NCBI GenBank assembly: GCA_001970955.1
Contig: MPUH01000469.1
Span: 1 to 52,365, forward strand
Length of the DNA: 52,365 nt
Source: Stentor coeruleus
Lineage: Eukaryota > Ciliophora > Heterotrichea > Heterotrichida > Stentoridae
Direction: 5' to 3'
The notes under the pieces were generated by a model. It saw nothing but the letters and a program-made list of their open reading frames with translations. It was not told where the DNA came from and did not search any database. Shown one piece after another: positions 8,737 to 18,965 of the stretch. A program made the translations under genes and the position numbers. Every line of letters starts with the position of its first letter. The first letter of the stretch is position 1.

Positions 8737-9759
8737 TTAGAAATTAAACTCATCACCTTTGGCAAAAAGATTTAAAAATTCAGGTTCTAAGCTTGTTTGG
8801 AATGGTAGAATAGCATTCATTTTACCTTTGTTGTTACTACTTTGAGCACGTTTTTCTGGGGTTTTCTTAAGATAAGTGATTCTTTTTTCTTCTAAAATCA
8901 GGTCTTTTTTTTCTTCTTCAGGTTTGAGTTTTTCTCTGCGGGAGTTTGAAAAACTCAAGTTGGATTTGTCTTTTTTATTTATGATTATTGGGATTTCTGT
9001 AAGTTTTTTATTAGGTTTTGATGCAGCGCTCCACATGCGAATGGACATTTTTTCATTTGTTTTGTTTTTAGCTGATTTTGGTTTGATTTTGAGCTTGTTT
9101 TCTAAGGTGTCAGCTGGTGATTCTCTGATTATGAGGATTTTTTTACGTAGTTTTTCGTTTTCATTGAAATTTGCTGGTAAAGTATTGGAGAAACTGTTGT
9201 TGTCTGTTTCTGATATTGATGAGTCTTGATGGAACATATGGTCAACTGGAATAAATTCTCCTGTTGCTAGATTTGGAGGTAATTCTAAACCAACTGCTTT
9301 TGGAGGGGTTTTATGACGAGATGGTGGTCTTGGGTCACCTCTAGCACTTCGACCGTTTTCTTTGATGAAGTCATTAAATTTCTAAATAGAGGGTACTGGG
9401 TGGAAGTTGTCATCTAAGTCAAAGAGATTCGTGTTTTGTCTACAGGGAGGTCTGTCGTTATGATCATGTTTTTCTTCAAAAACATCATCGAAATCTCCAA
9501 GCTTAAGGTTTTTATGTTGTTCCTTATGTTTGTATTTAGGCCTTTTATTTGATTGCATTATAATAGCTCGAACTGGTTTTCTGTTTCTTTGAGCGAAATT
9601 AATTGAATTCCTTTTTGGGGTCTTTTCTTCCTGTATAGGCGCTGAACCTGCACGTAAAATCTCATCTCTATTTATAACTTACAATGTCATTCCATAAGGG
9701 AATTGCCAATTACTGATTCCTCCATGAGTTGTAAATCCTTCAGGTCTGCTCGATCTCAT
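8737..9759 (-). CDS. Hypothetical basic protein, 330 aa, two 15-nt introns
   Basis: A simple ORF covers only 8737-9237, but the reading frame continues upstream if two 15-nt GT...AG segments are removed. Exons are 9759-9683, 9667-9397 and 9381-8737. The joined coding length is 993 nt with no frame break. It starts MRSSRPEGFTTHGG. Both introns are needed: the first carries an in-frame TAA, and the second ends in an in-frame TAG. The protein is lysine/serine-rich and mostly disordered (KKILIIRESPADTLENKLK, KITYLKKTPEKRAQSS-like stretches), with no signal peptide or membrane segment. The family is not recognised. It is convergent with the phosphodiesterase gene (6 bp between stops) and lies 150 bp downstream of the carboxypeptidase gene on the same strand. 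Confidence 0.85.
9382..9396 (-). other. 15-nt spliceosomal intron 2
   Basis: On the minus strand this reads GTACCCTCTATTTAG. It ends in the TAG that would otherwise stop translation. Removal joins …NFHP to KFNDFIKENG in frame, giving continuity with the long downstream ORF. Confidence 0.85.
9668..9682 (-). other. 15-nt spliceosomal intron 1
   Basis: On the minus strand this reads GTAAGTTATAAATAG. Removing it joins ACATT to AGATGAG, avoids an in-frame TAA and keeps the frame open (…GMTLDEILRAG…). Introns of 15-16 nt are a known hallmark of Stentor and other heterotrichs. Confidence 0.85.
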
Positions 9760-9909
9760 ATTTTATTATAAAATTTTCTAAAATCAAAGAAAAAAACTAT
9801 TCATCCTCTACAAAAAATCATTAAATCACACAAAAAAAAGCATATCTTTTCTAAATAATTCCAAGCAAAACCAATAATATTATTATTCATCAAAAACTTT
9901 CACACTCCC

Positions 9910-12459
9910 TTACTTAAAATTCCCCGTAAAAGCTTGAAGTTTCTTGGGTATCTCCAAAAACCCTGACGAATTCGACGTAATTTCTCTTTTATGTATCCTA
10001 AAATTTGGTAGTTTAACATTTTGCGTATCACTAAAAAACCCATCATCATTCAACGATACATTTGAACTTAAATCATGTGAATCTGGTGTCTGTGGGGCAA
10101 CAGCACTTCCATGTCTTCTTGTAAACAATTTAGGATATAATGCAGGTGGGGTTTGCGTAGCTTGATCATGAACTCTTTTACCAGCAAGATTATAATAAGT
10201 CCTCAAACCAATAATTTTCCTTTTAGGTGGTTGTGGTGGTTCAATATTTTTACATATATGACCTATGATTTCTTCTTCACCACATTTAGAACATTTCTTT
10301 TTAGGTAAAGTTTTATATTTAGGGATGTTCATGTTTTTGCTAGTTATTTGTTTTTTTTTACTAATTTGGTTTAGTTTTTTCTTTTGTGGTACAGCTATTG
10401 GGATGAATTTTTTTAGTTCTTCATAATCAAGATTGTCTTCAGAAGGTTCAGAATCAGAACCACTACTTGAGTTATTTGCTTCGCCGTTATAGAGAATATC
10501 TTCTTTGTCCATCATTTCTTTAAGAATATTGTCGATATTGTAAATGTTGGTGATACTCGAAACAATATTGGGAGGTTTTTTAATTGCCTGAGGTTTTTTA
10601 ATCCCGGTTTGTTGTTTTATTATTGGTTTTTTTATTGTTGGATTACGGGATAAAGAACTGTTTTGGCTTAGGACCAACACAGCCCGACATAGATCTTTGC
10701 CCATATCAGCAAGAATTTCTCCAGTGAAATGAACATCTTGATATTTGCCTGTATCAGCTCCACAAAACGATGCTTCTAAAGTATAAATATTAGGGATTTT
10801 CATTTCTTTAAATAAAGCTACACGTAAAGTTGACTCTTTAGATTTCTGTACACCAAACCTAGAATATCCATAACTAAAAACAGGGGATATTTTTGATAAG
10901 ATAAAAGGAAAAAGTTTACATGTTTGAGGGGATCTTTTGAAATTACACCCATACATGAAGATGTTTTTTTTTCTTGAATGACCATGTAAGTCGCATATAA
11001 GGTCGATTTCATAATTAGCCGCAGTGTTTTTGATAACTCTTTTAAACTGATAAATTATTGGGTGTAAGGCCGCTTGTGGGTTTTTCCATCTTCTATTAAG
11101 ATCAGCACCTACAAGACTACATCTATAATTCCCATTAATAACCCCATCTGGGTTTAACATTGGGACTACTTTGAAGATGAATTTTGTCCTTAAAGCATCA
11201 GCTTCTGGATCTTGGCTTGTTAAGAATTCTAATACCCCATGCATCATCCAAGAACCTACTGTTTCTCCAGGATGTACCCTTGCTGATATTATAACAGCTC
11301 GTTTTGCTCTTATTTCTTCTAATGTCCCTTTGTTTGTTATAGTTAAATAATCACAATTATTACCCCCAAGGCTTCTACAAAGACTTTTTCTATGTATATA
11401 TTGGTTTCTAGATGGATCTTTTTCATAATTATCTAATAGTTTTTGAAGATCTGTATATGTATATGGTAAAGAATATGCAAAATACACAATATCATTTCTG
11501 AATTGAAATGTATAAGTAAATGATAATGTGTAATAGCATTTACCAAGTTGAGAATTTTCTTTTAGTATTCCGTTAGGGTAGTACATTATATTTTCTCCAC
11601 CTCGAAACCATCCTGTACTTAGAGATTCTGATGATTTTTTGGAGTAGATTAAAACTTTCATCCCGTGGTTGAAAAGTGAGTCAGACTTAGCGAAATTTAG
11701 TATGTTGAATTTTATTGTGCTGTTGAATTTCATGTTTTGGACGCTGAAAAAAAACCATTGTGTGTGTCCTCGGGAATTTATGTCTGTTTGTAACAGTAAA
11801 TTATATTCATTATCAGCTACTTTTGACGCCATAGCCAAATTGCCACATTCAAACCTAGACTCAAATAGCAAAGTGCATTCCCCAGGCTCTAGTTCATAGT
11901 AATTACTTAAAACATTAACAAGTAAAGTATTCTCATAAACNAATAGCAAAGTGCATTCCCCAGGCTCTAGTTCATAGTAATTACTTAAAACATTAACAAG
12001 TAAAGTATTCTCATAAACTCTTTCATCTTTTTTTTCTCTAGCTCTTCTTTTCAGCATAAGTTTTTTCAAATTGCAAGTATTCAAATTAAATCCTTCTTTA
12101 TTCAGTTGTTCTGCACGTAAATAAACAGTCTTCCCTTGTGAAAAAACAGATCGAAAACTAGATTCAGCGCCATATCTTGATGGAAATGTAGATTTATCAA
12201 CACCAGGCCCAGTTTGATAAAGTTCTTCTTTGACCAATAACTTCGGGAGGACTAAAAAAGGTATATTTTGGCTTTGGAACATTGGTTCTGAGGGCCTAAA
12301 AGACTTTGCCATTAAAGGTATTGGTGGAGGGAGCATATCACGAAAATCTTCTATATCTTCTTGGAGCTTTAGCTCAGTTTCCCCTAGGTCTTCAGATGAA
12401 TCTCCTTCAGAATATGCTACAGAGTGCTGTATTTGGTCAATTTCGTTATCTGAGTTCAT
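9910..12459 (-). CDS. Cytosolic carboxypeptidase (tubulin deglutamylase, CCP/AGBL, M14D)
   Basis: An N-terminal CCP-type beta-sandwich domain (FFFSVQNMKFNSTIKF, GWFRGGENIMYYPNG) leads into an M14 zinc carboxypeptidase domain. The zinc ligands are visible in HPGE (near residue 395 as given) and in CDLHGHS (near 491). The NPDGVINGNYRCSLVGADLN and YTLEASFCG (near 563) motifs are also typical. CCPs remove glutamates from tubulin and other proteins, which fits a ciliate with many cilia; the sequence is most like the AGBL2/3 type. The C-terminus is low-complexity and basic with a C-x2-C-x7-H-x-C cluster near residue 730. A 26-residue segment (VYENTLLVNVLSNYYELEPG...) occurs twice because of the N at 11941. 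The real protein is probably about 823 aa rather than 849. Confidence 0.93.
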   Translation of the reverse strand: MNSDNEIDQIQHSVAYSEGDSSEDLGETELKLQEDIEDFRDMLPPPIPLMAKSFRPSEPMFQSQNIPFLVLPKLLVKEELYQTGPGVDKSTFPSRYGAESSFRSVFSQGKTVYLRAEQLNKEGFNLNTCNLKKLMLKRRAREKKDERVYENTLLVNVLSNYYELEPGECTLLXVYENTLLVNVLSNYYELEPGECTLLFESRFECGNLAMASKVADNEYNLLLQTDINSRGHTQWFFFSVQNMKFNSTIKFNILNFAKSDSLFNHGMKVLIYSKKSSESLSTGWFRGGENIMYYPNGILKENSQLGKCYYTLSFTYTFQFRNDIVYFAYSLPYTYTDLQKLLDNYEKDPSRNQYIHRKSLCRSLGGNNCDYLTITNKGTLEEIRAKRAVIISARVHPGETVGSWMMHGVLEFLTSQDPEADALRTKFIFKVVPMLNPDGVINGNYRCSLVGADLNRRWKNPQAALHPIIYQFKRVIKNTAANYEIDLICDLHGHSRKKNIFMYGCNFKRSPQTCKLFPFILSKISPVFSYGYSRFGVQKSKESTLRVALFKEMKIPNIYTLEASFCGADTGKYQDVHFTGEILADMGKDLCRAVLVLSQNSSLSRNPTIKKPIIKQQTGIKKPQAIKKPPNIVSSITNIYNIDNILKEMMDKEDILYNGEANNSSSGSDSEPSEDNLDYEELKKFIPIAVPQKKKLNQISKKKQITSKNMNIPKYKTLPKKKCSKCGEEEIIGHICKNIEPPQPPKRKIIGLRTYYNLAGKRVHDQATQTPPALYPKLFTRRHGSAVAPQTPDSHDLSSNVSLNDDGFFSDTQNVKLPNFRIHKREITSNSSGFLEIPKKLQAFTGNFK
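11864..12018. repeat. 77-nt direct duplication around N (assembly join)
   Basis: Bases 11864-11940 and 11942-12018 are identical and flank the single N at 11941. The extra 78 nt adds exactly 26 codons to the carboxypeptidase, so the frame survives. An unmerged contig overlap explains it better than a real duplication. Confidence 0.9.
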
Positions 12460-12489
12460 GATGATTTTAAATCAAGAATTCTAATAAAT
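12460..12489. promoter_or_regulatory. 30-bp divergent promoter region
   Basis: Only 30 bases separate the ATG of the minus-strand carboxypeptidase (12459) from the ATG of the plus-strand coiled-coil gene (12490). Both 5' UTRs and both core promoters must be contained here or overlap the opposite coding regions. The sequence is AT-rich and ends AATTCTAATAAAT before the plus-strand ATG. Confidence 0.6.
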
Positions 12490-13968
12490 ATGGATGAAAA
12501 TACAAGTATCCAGAGTAGGATTTCTGCATTGGAATTACATTTAGAAGAAGTTAGAAACAGGTCGAGGAATATTCCTAGTCAAGATAGTTCATATACTTCT
12601 GAGGAACCTGAAAGTTTTTCAGAAAAGGAATTTGAGCAAAGGACAAGGAATGTGGAACCAGGTAGAAATGGGAATGAAAGCTATTGTTCGATAAAACCTG
12701 AAAAAGATAATATGACCCAACAGGTATATCGGGCTAATGAACCTATACCTAATTATTATCCGGTATACCATCCACAGCAAGATTTCCGTCAGCAGGCTGA
12801 TTATTTGCATTATCAACTTAATCAGAATCAACAGATTTATTTGAGTAATGAAAAAAAGTTAAAAGAAGATAATGCGAGGATTAAAGAAGAATTGATTAGG
12901 ACTAAAGAAGAATGTAAAAGACTTAAAGAAAACATTTCACGTTTAGAAGAAGAATGTGCATTAAAAAACAAAGAATCTGAAGAACAGTGCGAAAAAAAGT
13001 GGAAAGATGCTGTAGATAAAGCTGAGAAAAACTATAAAAATTTAGAAGCTGAGAAAAGGGTACTTGAAAACAAATGTTACCAAATGGAGAATAAGTTTAG
13101 TAAGATACAAAATGATAAAACGAAAAAACCTGTGTTTGATAAATATGAGGATACAACAAAAGAAGAGGCACATAAACTAGAAATCAAACGTTATAACGAA
13201 AAACTTCAAGCCTTAGAAAACAAAATCAGCAGTGACCGAACCATAATCGAGAACCTAAAAAAAGACCTTTCAAAAGCTGATGACAAAATCGCTAACCTAG
13301 AAAGCTCAAATATCGAAACCAGAAACAATTACTCACAAATCAATAAAAAACTAAGTATTGAAAATGATTATCTAAAAAAACACATTCTAGGTCTAACAAA
13401 GCCAAATGAAATGAAAGACTCAGACGAAATAAACAAACTTAAACTCAATTTAATCCAAAAAAATAAAGAAATCGAAAGCTTAAGAAAAAGCCTTGAAAAA
13501 TCAGTAGATGAAGAGCAACCATTACCAATAGAAATAAAAGTTTCTAAAAGAAAAAGTGTTCCATCATCATCAGAAAAATTAGCCAGTATCAAAAAACGTC
13601 AACATAAATCCCCAGTAAAAGAAGAATATGATAGTATTCAAGAAATAAATGAATCTGATGAACAGGTTGAAGATTTTAATGATTATTCATATCCACTTAT
13701 AAATAGAAATCAAAGCTATTCTCCATCTCATCCACGTTCTTATAGGGCACAAGAACCACTTGTTAAAGAACCTCCATCATTACAGAATCAACTTGTTAAT
13801 TTGCAAATCGAAAAGCAGAAACTAGAAAATGAGTATATAAAATTACCTGAGTTTTCAAGGAACTTAGCATCAAAAATACGTAAGGTTGAAGTTGAAAATG
13901 AACTTGAAAATGTGACGAAGACTATTAACAGTGTGAAGTCTAAGCTTAGATCTCTTAATTTAATATAA
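12490..13968 (+). CDS. Coiled-coil protein, 492 aa
   Basis: Residues 1-25 form a short heptad segment (ISALELHLEEVRNRSRN). A polar linker rich in Pro, Gln and Tyr follows (NYYPVYHPQQDF). A long coiled coil runs from about residue 115 to 350 (LKEDNARIKEELIRTKEEC...), then a charged linker, and a final coiled coil (LQIEKQKLENEY...LENVTKTINSVKSKLR). There is no motor, enzyme or membrane segment. It is probably a structural or scaffold protein, plausibly cytoskeletal, basal-body or centrosomal, but nothing proves this. It shares a 30-bp intergenic region with the tubulin carboxypeptidase, which makes co-expression plausible. It is convergent with the kinesin gene. Confidence 0.85.
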   Translation: MDENTSIQSRISALELHLEEVRNRSRNIPSQDSSYTSEEPESFSEKEFEQRTRNVEPGRNGNESYCSIKPEKDNMTQQVYRANEPIPNYYPVYHPQQDFRQQADYLHYQLNQNQQIYLSNEKKLKEDNARIKEELIRTKEECKRLKENISRLEEECALKNKESEEQCEKKWKDAVDKAEKNYKNLEAEKRVLENKCYQMENKFSKIQNDKTKKPVFDKYEDTTKEEAHKLEIKRYNEKLQALENKISSDRTIIENLKKDLSKADDKIANLESSNIETRNNYSQINKKLSIENDYLKKHILGLTKPNEMKDSDEINKLKLNLIQKNKEIESLRKSLEKSVDEEQPLPIEIKVSKRKSVPSSSEKLASIKKRQHKSPVKEEYDSIQEINESDEQVEDFNDYSYPLINRNQSYSPSHPRSYRAQEPLVKEPPSLQNQLVNLQIEKQKLENEYIKLPEFSRNLASKIRKVEVENELENVTKTINSVKSKLRSLNLI

Positions 13969-14128
13969 TTAACATGAAAAGTAGATGTTAGATTATATTA
14001 ATATTGTTAAGAATAATAATTCTTGTTAAGATTTTTTTTTTTTCATGATTTGTATGTTTTTTTTAACTTTTTATTATAGGAATTATTATTGGAGGCTTAT
14101 TTTTTTTTATTGCATAATCTACTTATTA

Positions 14129-16807
14129 TTAATCATCAAAAATTGCCGGGCTAATATCTCCACGTTTGGAGTTTAAAAGGGACAATTTATTTACTTTCTG
14201 ATTTGAATGAAGTGGGGAATTTAAAAGCTGTAACTGGATAGCTTTATTAGACATCAAAGTTTCTACATTACTATAATTCCTTTTTCTATCAGCAATCCTT
14301 CTAACTGTTGATGCATCTGAGTTGTCTTGAAGTTCAATATACATGTTCATCCAATGAGCGATTTGATGATTTAGTTTATTAATTTCTTGTTGTTTCCTAA
14401 TCAATTCGATATTGCAGTTTTCTTTGAATTCTTCCAAGTACTTTTTCCATCTTAATTTATCTTTATTGTATATGTCCATATGCTGACTTTGGAAATTAGA
14501 ATACAACGATTTGAATGTATTTCTTTCATTACGGGCAAGTTCAAGTTCCTGTTTTAAATTATGGTTATAAAGTACTTGTAATTGAAACCCAGACTCAACT
14601 GACTTGAACTTCATATTTTTTTCATTTGAATTCACCATAGTACTTTGTCTTCTAAACATTGGAGCATATCCTTCCCCATGAACTATTGTACTCATTCTCC
14701 TAAACCCCCCTTCTCTTATTTCAACAGATGCTCCTCTTATTGGCCGAGCTATTTTTGCTTTCCTACTTTCAGTAATAGTATCAATATTATGTGTTTCTTC
14801 ATATTTACTTATAAGTCTTATCAGTTTATCATAACTTTCTTGCAATTTATTCAATGTGCATTCATAAAGCTTAATTTTACTTTCTTGAAACTTAATCAAT
14901 TTAGCTTTTAAATTGAATTTTTCAGTTAATAGATTTCCTCTAAGTTTTAAATCAGTATAACTTCTAAAAAGTTCACAGTTTAAAATCCCTGAGTTGATTA
15001 TTTGTTTTTTTAGTTCAAATATTATAATATCTTGGTTCATTTGTGATGATTCTTCTAAAGCTAAGGATATTTCTTGTGCATAACAATCTTGGGCTATAAG
15101 CATTTCAGGATCTGTTGTGATTCCAATAAGAGATTCATTTAAATCTTCTTGTATAGAAAGTGATGCTTCTTGAGTGTAAACTGGTAAGGATATGTTTTTT
15201 TCAGATATTGTGTCTATGTATTCCCATTCTGTTATGTTTTCTCCATTTTTCATTTTCTCGAATATTTTGTTGAATTTTATGTTGATTGTTTTTATATGCG
15301 TTTTGAGCATTTCGACCTGTTTTTTTAGGCTTATGTTTTCTTCAGCAAGGTAATCGTGTTTGCTATTTTTTTCATTTAATTCTAATACAATTCTGTTATA
15401 GTTGTCAAAACATTCCACATATTTTTTCTCGCTCAAAATCCTTTTCTTCGATTCTTGGCTTATTTTATTGGTTAAATCATCAACCTTAGTTTTCAAATCT
15501 TCATTTTCCGACTTTACCTTTACATATTCTTCATTATTAATACTAGTTGTATTATTCACTAACTCATCAAGTCCAATATCAGAAACAAGAGAACAATGAT
15601 CAAAAACATCCTCTACAGTCATTTCAGGAGCATTTAATCCTTTAGAATGTCTATCAGTCAAAGTTGATGCACGATTATGATTTGGGTCTCTAACATAAAC
15701 TTTATTTTTCCAATACTCACATTCTTCTTTAGCTTTTGCTAATTGAACTTTAAGCTCTTCAATCATTTTAATATACTCTTCAGCGGATTTTTTTATATTA
15801 ACATGAACTTTATTCTTAATAGTTTTAGCTCTCTGGGCAAATTTCAATGTATTCAATGTATCTTCAGCATTTCTTGGATGAGGTGAACAGCATATTAATA
15901 AAGATGTTTTATAATTCCCCCCTAAAGACTCTTGTAATAACCTTGTTAGTTTTGAATCTCTATAAGGAATATGTTCAGCACTACTTGTTAAAGATTTTAT
16001 AACGTTACCTAATGCGCTTAATGATAAGTTAATTTTCTTAGCTTCTTCTAGTTTGTTACCAGTAACCCCAGTTTGGTTAATTTTTTCACTACCAGCAAGA
16101 TCGACTAGATTTAGAATTCCTCTTTTTTCAGAGTCATTAGGAAGTTTTTGTTTGACTTCTAATATAAATAACTGGTGGCTTCTAGAGCTTGCGTTATTCA
16201 TTTTTGTTGAAGCTACTGTACGGTTGCGCTCACCCATAGCAAGAACATCAAGCATCTCTTCTTCATTTACAACATAAATTTCTGTTAACCCATCAACATA
16301 AATACCTCTTTGTTTGCTCTCTTTGATTTTTAAATCAGATGTAAAACCACACAAGTCCTTGAGTTTTTCTTTGTATATTTCAAGCATTGAGCATTTTAAC
16401 GTAAATTCAGCCTCTGAGCCAGCTTTTTCTACTGATTCAAATATCAATTTGATTGCCCTTGGGATAATACCTTGAGACTGAGTATCGTATATATCAAAAC
16501 CCATCATACTAAAACTTTTACCTGATCCTGTTTGACCATAAGCTAAAACTGTCCCGTTATAACCTGTTAAAACATCATCAATAATTGGTTTTCCTATAAA
16601 ATCAAAAATTTCATGCTGTTGTGCAGACATTGAAAACACTTTATCAAATGTAAACTTATCTCCTGAAGAAGCTATAACTGTATCACTTGTAGGGAATGTG
16701 TACATCTGTTCAGGTGATCCCCCAAGTTCTAATTCAATATCAATCATTGGTCTAAATCGGCATATAACTTTAACATTGCTCCCTGCATCTATAGATGATT
16801 TCTTCAT
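14129..16807 (-). CDS. N-terminal motor kinesin, kinesin-1-like
   Basis: The motor domain occupies residues 10-340: CRFRP at 16-20, P-loop GQTGSGKS at 91-98, switch I NNASSRSH at 204-211, switch II DLAGSE at 236-241, then YRDSKLTRLLQESLGG. The neck region (FAQRAKTIKNKVHVNI) is close to kinesin-1 heavy chains. Coiled coils fill the rest of the 892 residues, separated by breaks, and end in a basic tail (RKRNYSNVETLMSN). All nucleotide-binding motifs are intact, so an active plus-end-directed microtubule motor is expected. No C-terminal cargo domain is recognised. No interruption is seen in the 2.7-kb frame. It lies 160 bp tail-to-tail from the coiled-coil gene. Confidence 0.95.
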   Translation of the reverse strand: MKKSSIDAGSNVKVICRFRPMIDIELELGGSPEQMYTFPTSDTVIASSGDKFTFDKVFSMSAQQHEIFDFIGKPIIDDVLTGYNGTVLAYGQTGSGKSFSMMGFDIYDTQSQGIIPRAIKLIFESVEKAGSEAEFTLKCSMLEIYKEKLKDLCGFTSDLKIKESKQRGIYVDGLTEIYVVNEEEMLDVLAMGERNRTVASTKMNNASSRSHQLFILEVKQKLPNDSEKRGILNLVDLAGSEKINQTGVTGNKLEEAKKINLSLSALGNVIKSLTSSAEHIPYRDSKLTRLLQESLGGNYKTSLLICCSPHPRNAEDTLNTLKFAQRAKTIKNKVHVNIKKSAEEYIKMIEELKVQLAKAKEECEYWKNKVYVRDPNHNRASTLTDRHSKGLNAPEMTVEDVFDHCSLVSDIGLDELVNNTTSINNEEYVKVKSENEDLKTKVDDLTNKISQESKKRILSEKKYVECFDNYNRIVLELNEKNSKHDYLAEENISLKKQVEMLKTHIKTINIKFNKIFEKMKNGENITEWEYIDTISEKNISLPVYTQEASLSIQEDLNESLIGITTDPEMLIAQDCYAQEISLALEESSQMNQDIIIFELKKQIINSGILNCELFRSYTDLKLRGNLLTEKFNLKAKLIKFQESKIKLYECTLNKLQESYDKLIRLISKYEETHNIDTITESRKAKIARPIRGASVEIREGGFRRMSTIVHGEGYAPMFRRQSTMVNSNEKNMKFKSVESGFQLQVLYNHNLKQELELARNERNTFKSLYSNFQSQHMDIYNKDKLRWKKYLEEFKENCNIELIRKQQEINKLNHQIAHWMNMYIELQDNSDASTVRRIADRKRNYSNVETLMSNKAIQLQLLNSPLHSNQKVNKLSLLNSKRGDISPAIFDD

Positions 16808-17513
16808 TTATATATTATAAATTTAAATATATGAGGTTGTTATAATATGAAATTGTTCAATTATAGGTTGAATATGTTGAGATATATTAAAGAAGGGTTA
16901 TAACATTTTATTGAATTTTATTGTTAAGAGAATAATGGATTATGTTTAAATATAGAGACATGGTATATAATGTTTTATATATAAGATTGAGATTTTTTTT
17001 ATATTATATGCTTGGATAATAAAAGATTTTTTATATAGAAAAGGGGATTATGTNTGCTTGGATAATAAAAGATTTTTTATATAGAAAAGGGGATTATGTT
17101 AGAGCATTTTATGGGAATGATTTTGAAGTGGAGATGTTATTGGAAATATGAGGATTTTGTGGAGAATTAGGCTTTTTTAGTGATTTTTTTATGTAAATTT
17201 TGGTTTAAAGTGTCAGAAAATTAGGCTGATTTTTTAGGATAAAGTTTTGATTGTAGAATTGAATGGAAAGTTTGGATAAATATAGGATTTTTATGAAAAG
17301 TATGGATTGTTTATGATGATCTAGGAGAAAATGGACTTTTTTTTGAGTAAGGCTTATGTGGTTGTTTAATAAAAGTGTTAGATGATATTTTTAGTTATAA
17401 TTAATAATAAAGTTTATGAATAATTTAGATAATAAATTGGTTTTGGAATCATTTTTATTACTGATAGTATAGTTTTATTATTCATTCAGTGTTATAACTA
17501 ATGTAAATATAAC
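16808..17513. other. Intergenic, contains N join
   Basis: These 706 bases separate the divergent kinesin gene and the small ORF at 17514. They are G-rich and C-poor on the plus strand, and contain the duplicated assembly join at 17009-17099. No gene seen. Confidence 0.6.
17009..17099. repeat. 45-nt direct duplication around N (assembly join)
   Basis: Bases 17009-17053 and 17055-17099 are identical on either side of the N at 17054. This is a non-coding contig overlap left unmerged. Confidence 0.9.
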
Positions 17514-17810
17514 ATGGAAAAAAAAGAAACAACCTTGCCTTATATTAAAAGTCCAAATTCATCAACTCCTCCTAGTTCCTTGTATTTTATACGATATCGT
17601 AACAATATTATGACTAGAATCATGGTAGAACCTATTTATCGCAATTCATCTAATAACTCTAAAAGCAAGAGACTCATAGAATACAAATTCTCATCCCTCA
17701 CACCTATCAAAAGGCCAGGAAAAAAGAAAATCAATGAAGATTTCACTTTCAAAGATAAAGAATTGCAACAAAAATACGATAATCTCATGAAAGCTCTTAA
17801 AGTTTACTAA
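17514..17810 (+). CDS. Small basic hypothetical protein, 98 aa
   Basis: It starts at ATG and ends at TAA, with a higher GC content than the flanks. The residue mix is protein-like, basic and Pro/Ser-rich (MEKKETTLPYIKSPNSSTPP). It ends in a short helix (FKDKELQQKYDNLMKALKVY). No domain is recognised and there is no signal peptide. It could be a real short gene, but a chance ORF of this length is not excluded in a window of this size. Confidence 0.5.
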   Translation: MEKKETTLPYIKSPNSSTPPSSLYFIRYRNNIMTRIMVEPIYRNSSNNSKSKRLIEYKFSSLTPIKRPGKKKINEDFTFKDKELQQKYDNLMKALKVY

Positions 17811-18965
17811 TCCGAAAACAGATCACTTCTTTAATACTTAATAAAACTCAATAAACCAATAAATCTTATATATAAATCCTCCAACCTAATTTTTTAGATT
17901 TTGCTTAAGTTTAATATATTTTCAGCTCCAAACTTAGCCTATTTTTTAAACTTTATCATAAATTTTTATATTTTTTGAAAAAATAAGGATTATATTCATG
18001 TAATATTACTAATGATTCTTCAAATATTATATAAAAAAAGACTAAAACTTTAATACTAATAGTATCAAAACTTGAAATTTAATAATGTATTATATTTTTT
18101 TCCCCATTTTCCAGGATAATAATTTTTAAGTAAGACTCTTCGGATTATAATTGTAACTATAATTCTTGTAGAAAATACTAAAACTAGAAGGGAAAATATA
18201 TCTTTTGTTTTTCGGGATAACAAAAAAAGGAAGGTAAATGACTAGTTTTATTCAAAAATAATACCTTTGATTGATGTTAGGAATATATACTTGATTTTAT
18301 ACAAATACTACGATTGATATGCATATCATAGGATTAAATATTGAAAAGACTTGTGGATTATTATTGAANTATACAAATACTACGATTGATATGCATATCA
18401 TAGGATTAAATATTGAAAAGACTTGTGGATTATTATTGAAATCACTTAACAGAACATGATTTTTTTCAAAGTTGCATATGCAATCATAGGATTTAATAGT
18501 GACCAAAGCATTTTGATCATTATAAACCCTAATCACTGGAATAACGATTTTATTTAACAAATCATCCAATAAGCATAAATCCGTCATTTTGCATACTGCA
18601 TTCAATTATAATTTGAGTTTTATCATGGATTAAAAATATTGTTTATCAAGAATTTTCCTATCACCAAACATCATACATTCAAACTATTAATAACCTTAAA
18701 ATAATCTAAAATTTTTACTATTTAATCTATAATCATTATCACAAACTACAATCACTCGTCAAATTTAACTAAAACCTACACCTAATCAAATCAAAATTAA
18801 AAAATTAAAAAATACCTTCTCATTCATTCATACAAAAAATCATCAGCCAAACACCCCACAACATTCTATTCCAAATCATATCCAAATTAATAAAAACTCT
18901 CTTTGTTTACTAAAAAAAAAAATCATAAATTATCTTAATAATCTTAGATTATTACCTCACTCTAT
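17811..18965. other. Intergenic, contains N join
   Basis: This AT-rich stretch runs between the small ORF and the 3' end of the phosphatase gene. It holds the duplicated join at 18298-18440. A minus-strand frame through it (18297-18605) would be about 78 codons without the duplication and has no recognisable domain. The last 300 bases are C-rich and G-poor on the plus strand. Confidence 0.55.
18298..18440. repeat. 71-nt direct duplication around N (assembly join)
   Basis: Bases 18298-18368 and 18370-18440 are identical on both sides of the N at 18369. Same signature as the other N positions. Confidence 0.9.

Noticed and set aside
8876-9229. Plus-strand ORF of 117 codons
   Set aside because: It is antisense to exon 3 of the two-intron gene and has low-complexity Ser/Phe/Leu composition.
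11864-12018. Genuine internal duplication in the carboxypeptidase
   Set aside because: The identical copies flank an N, the same pattern occurs at three other Ns, and CCP enzymes do not have a repeat at this position.
18297-18605. Minus-strand ORF of 102 codons
   Set aside because: It spans the N join; without the duplication it is about 78 codons and has no recognisable domain.
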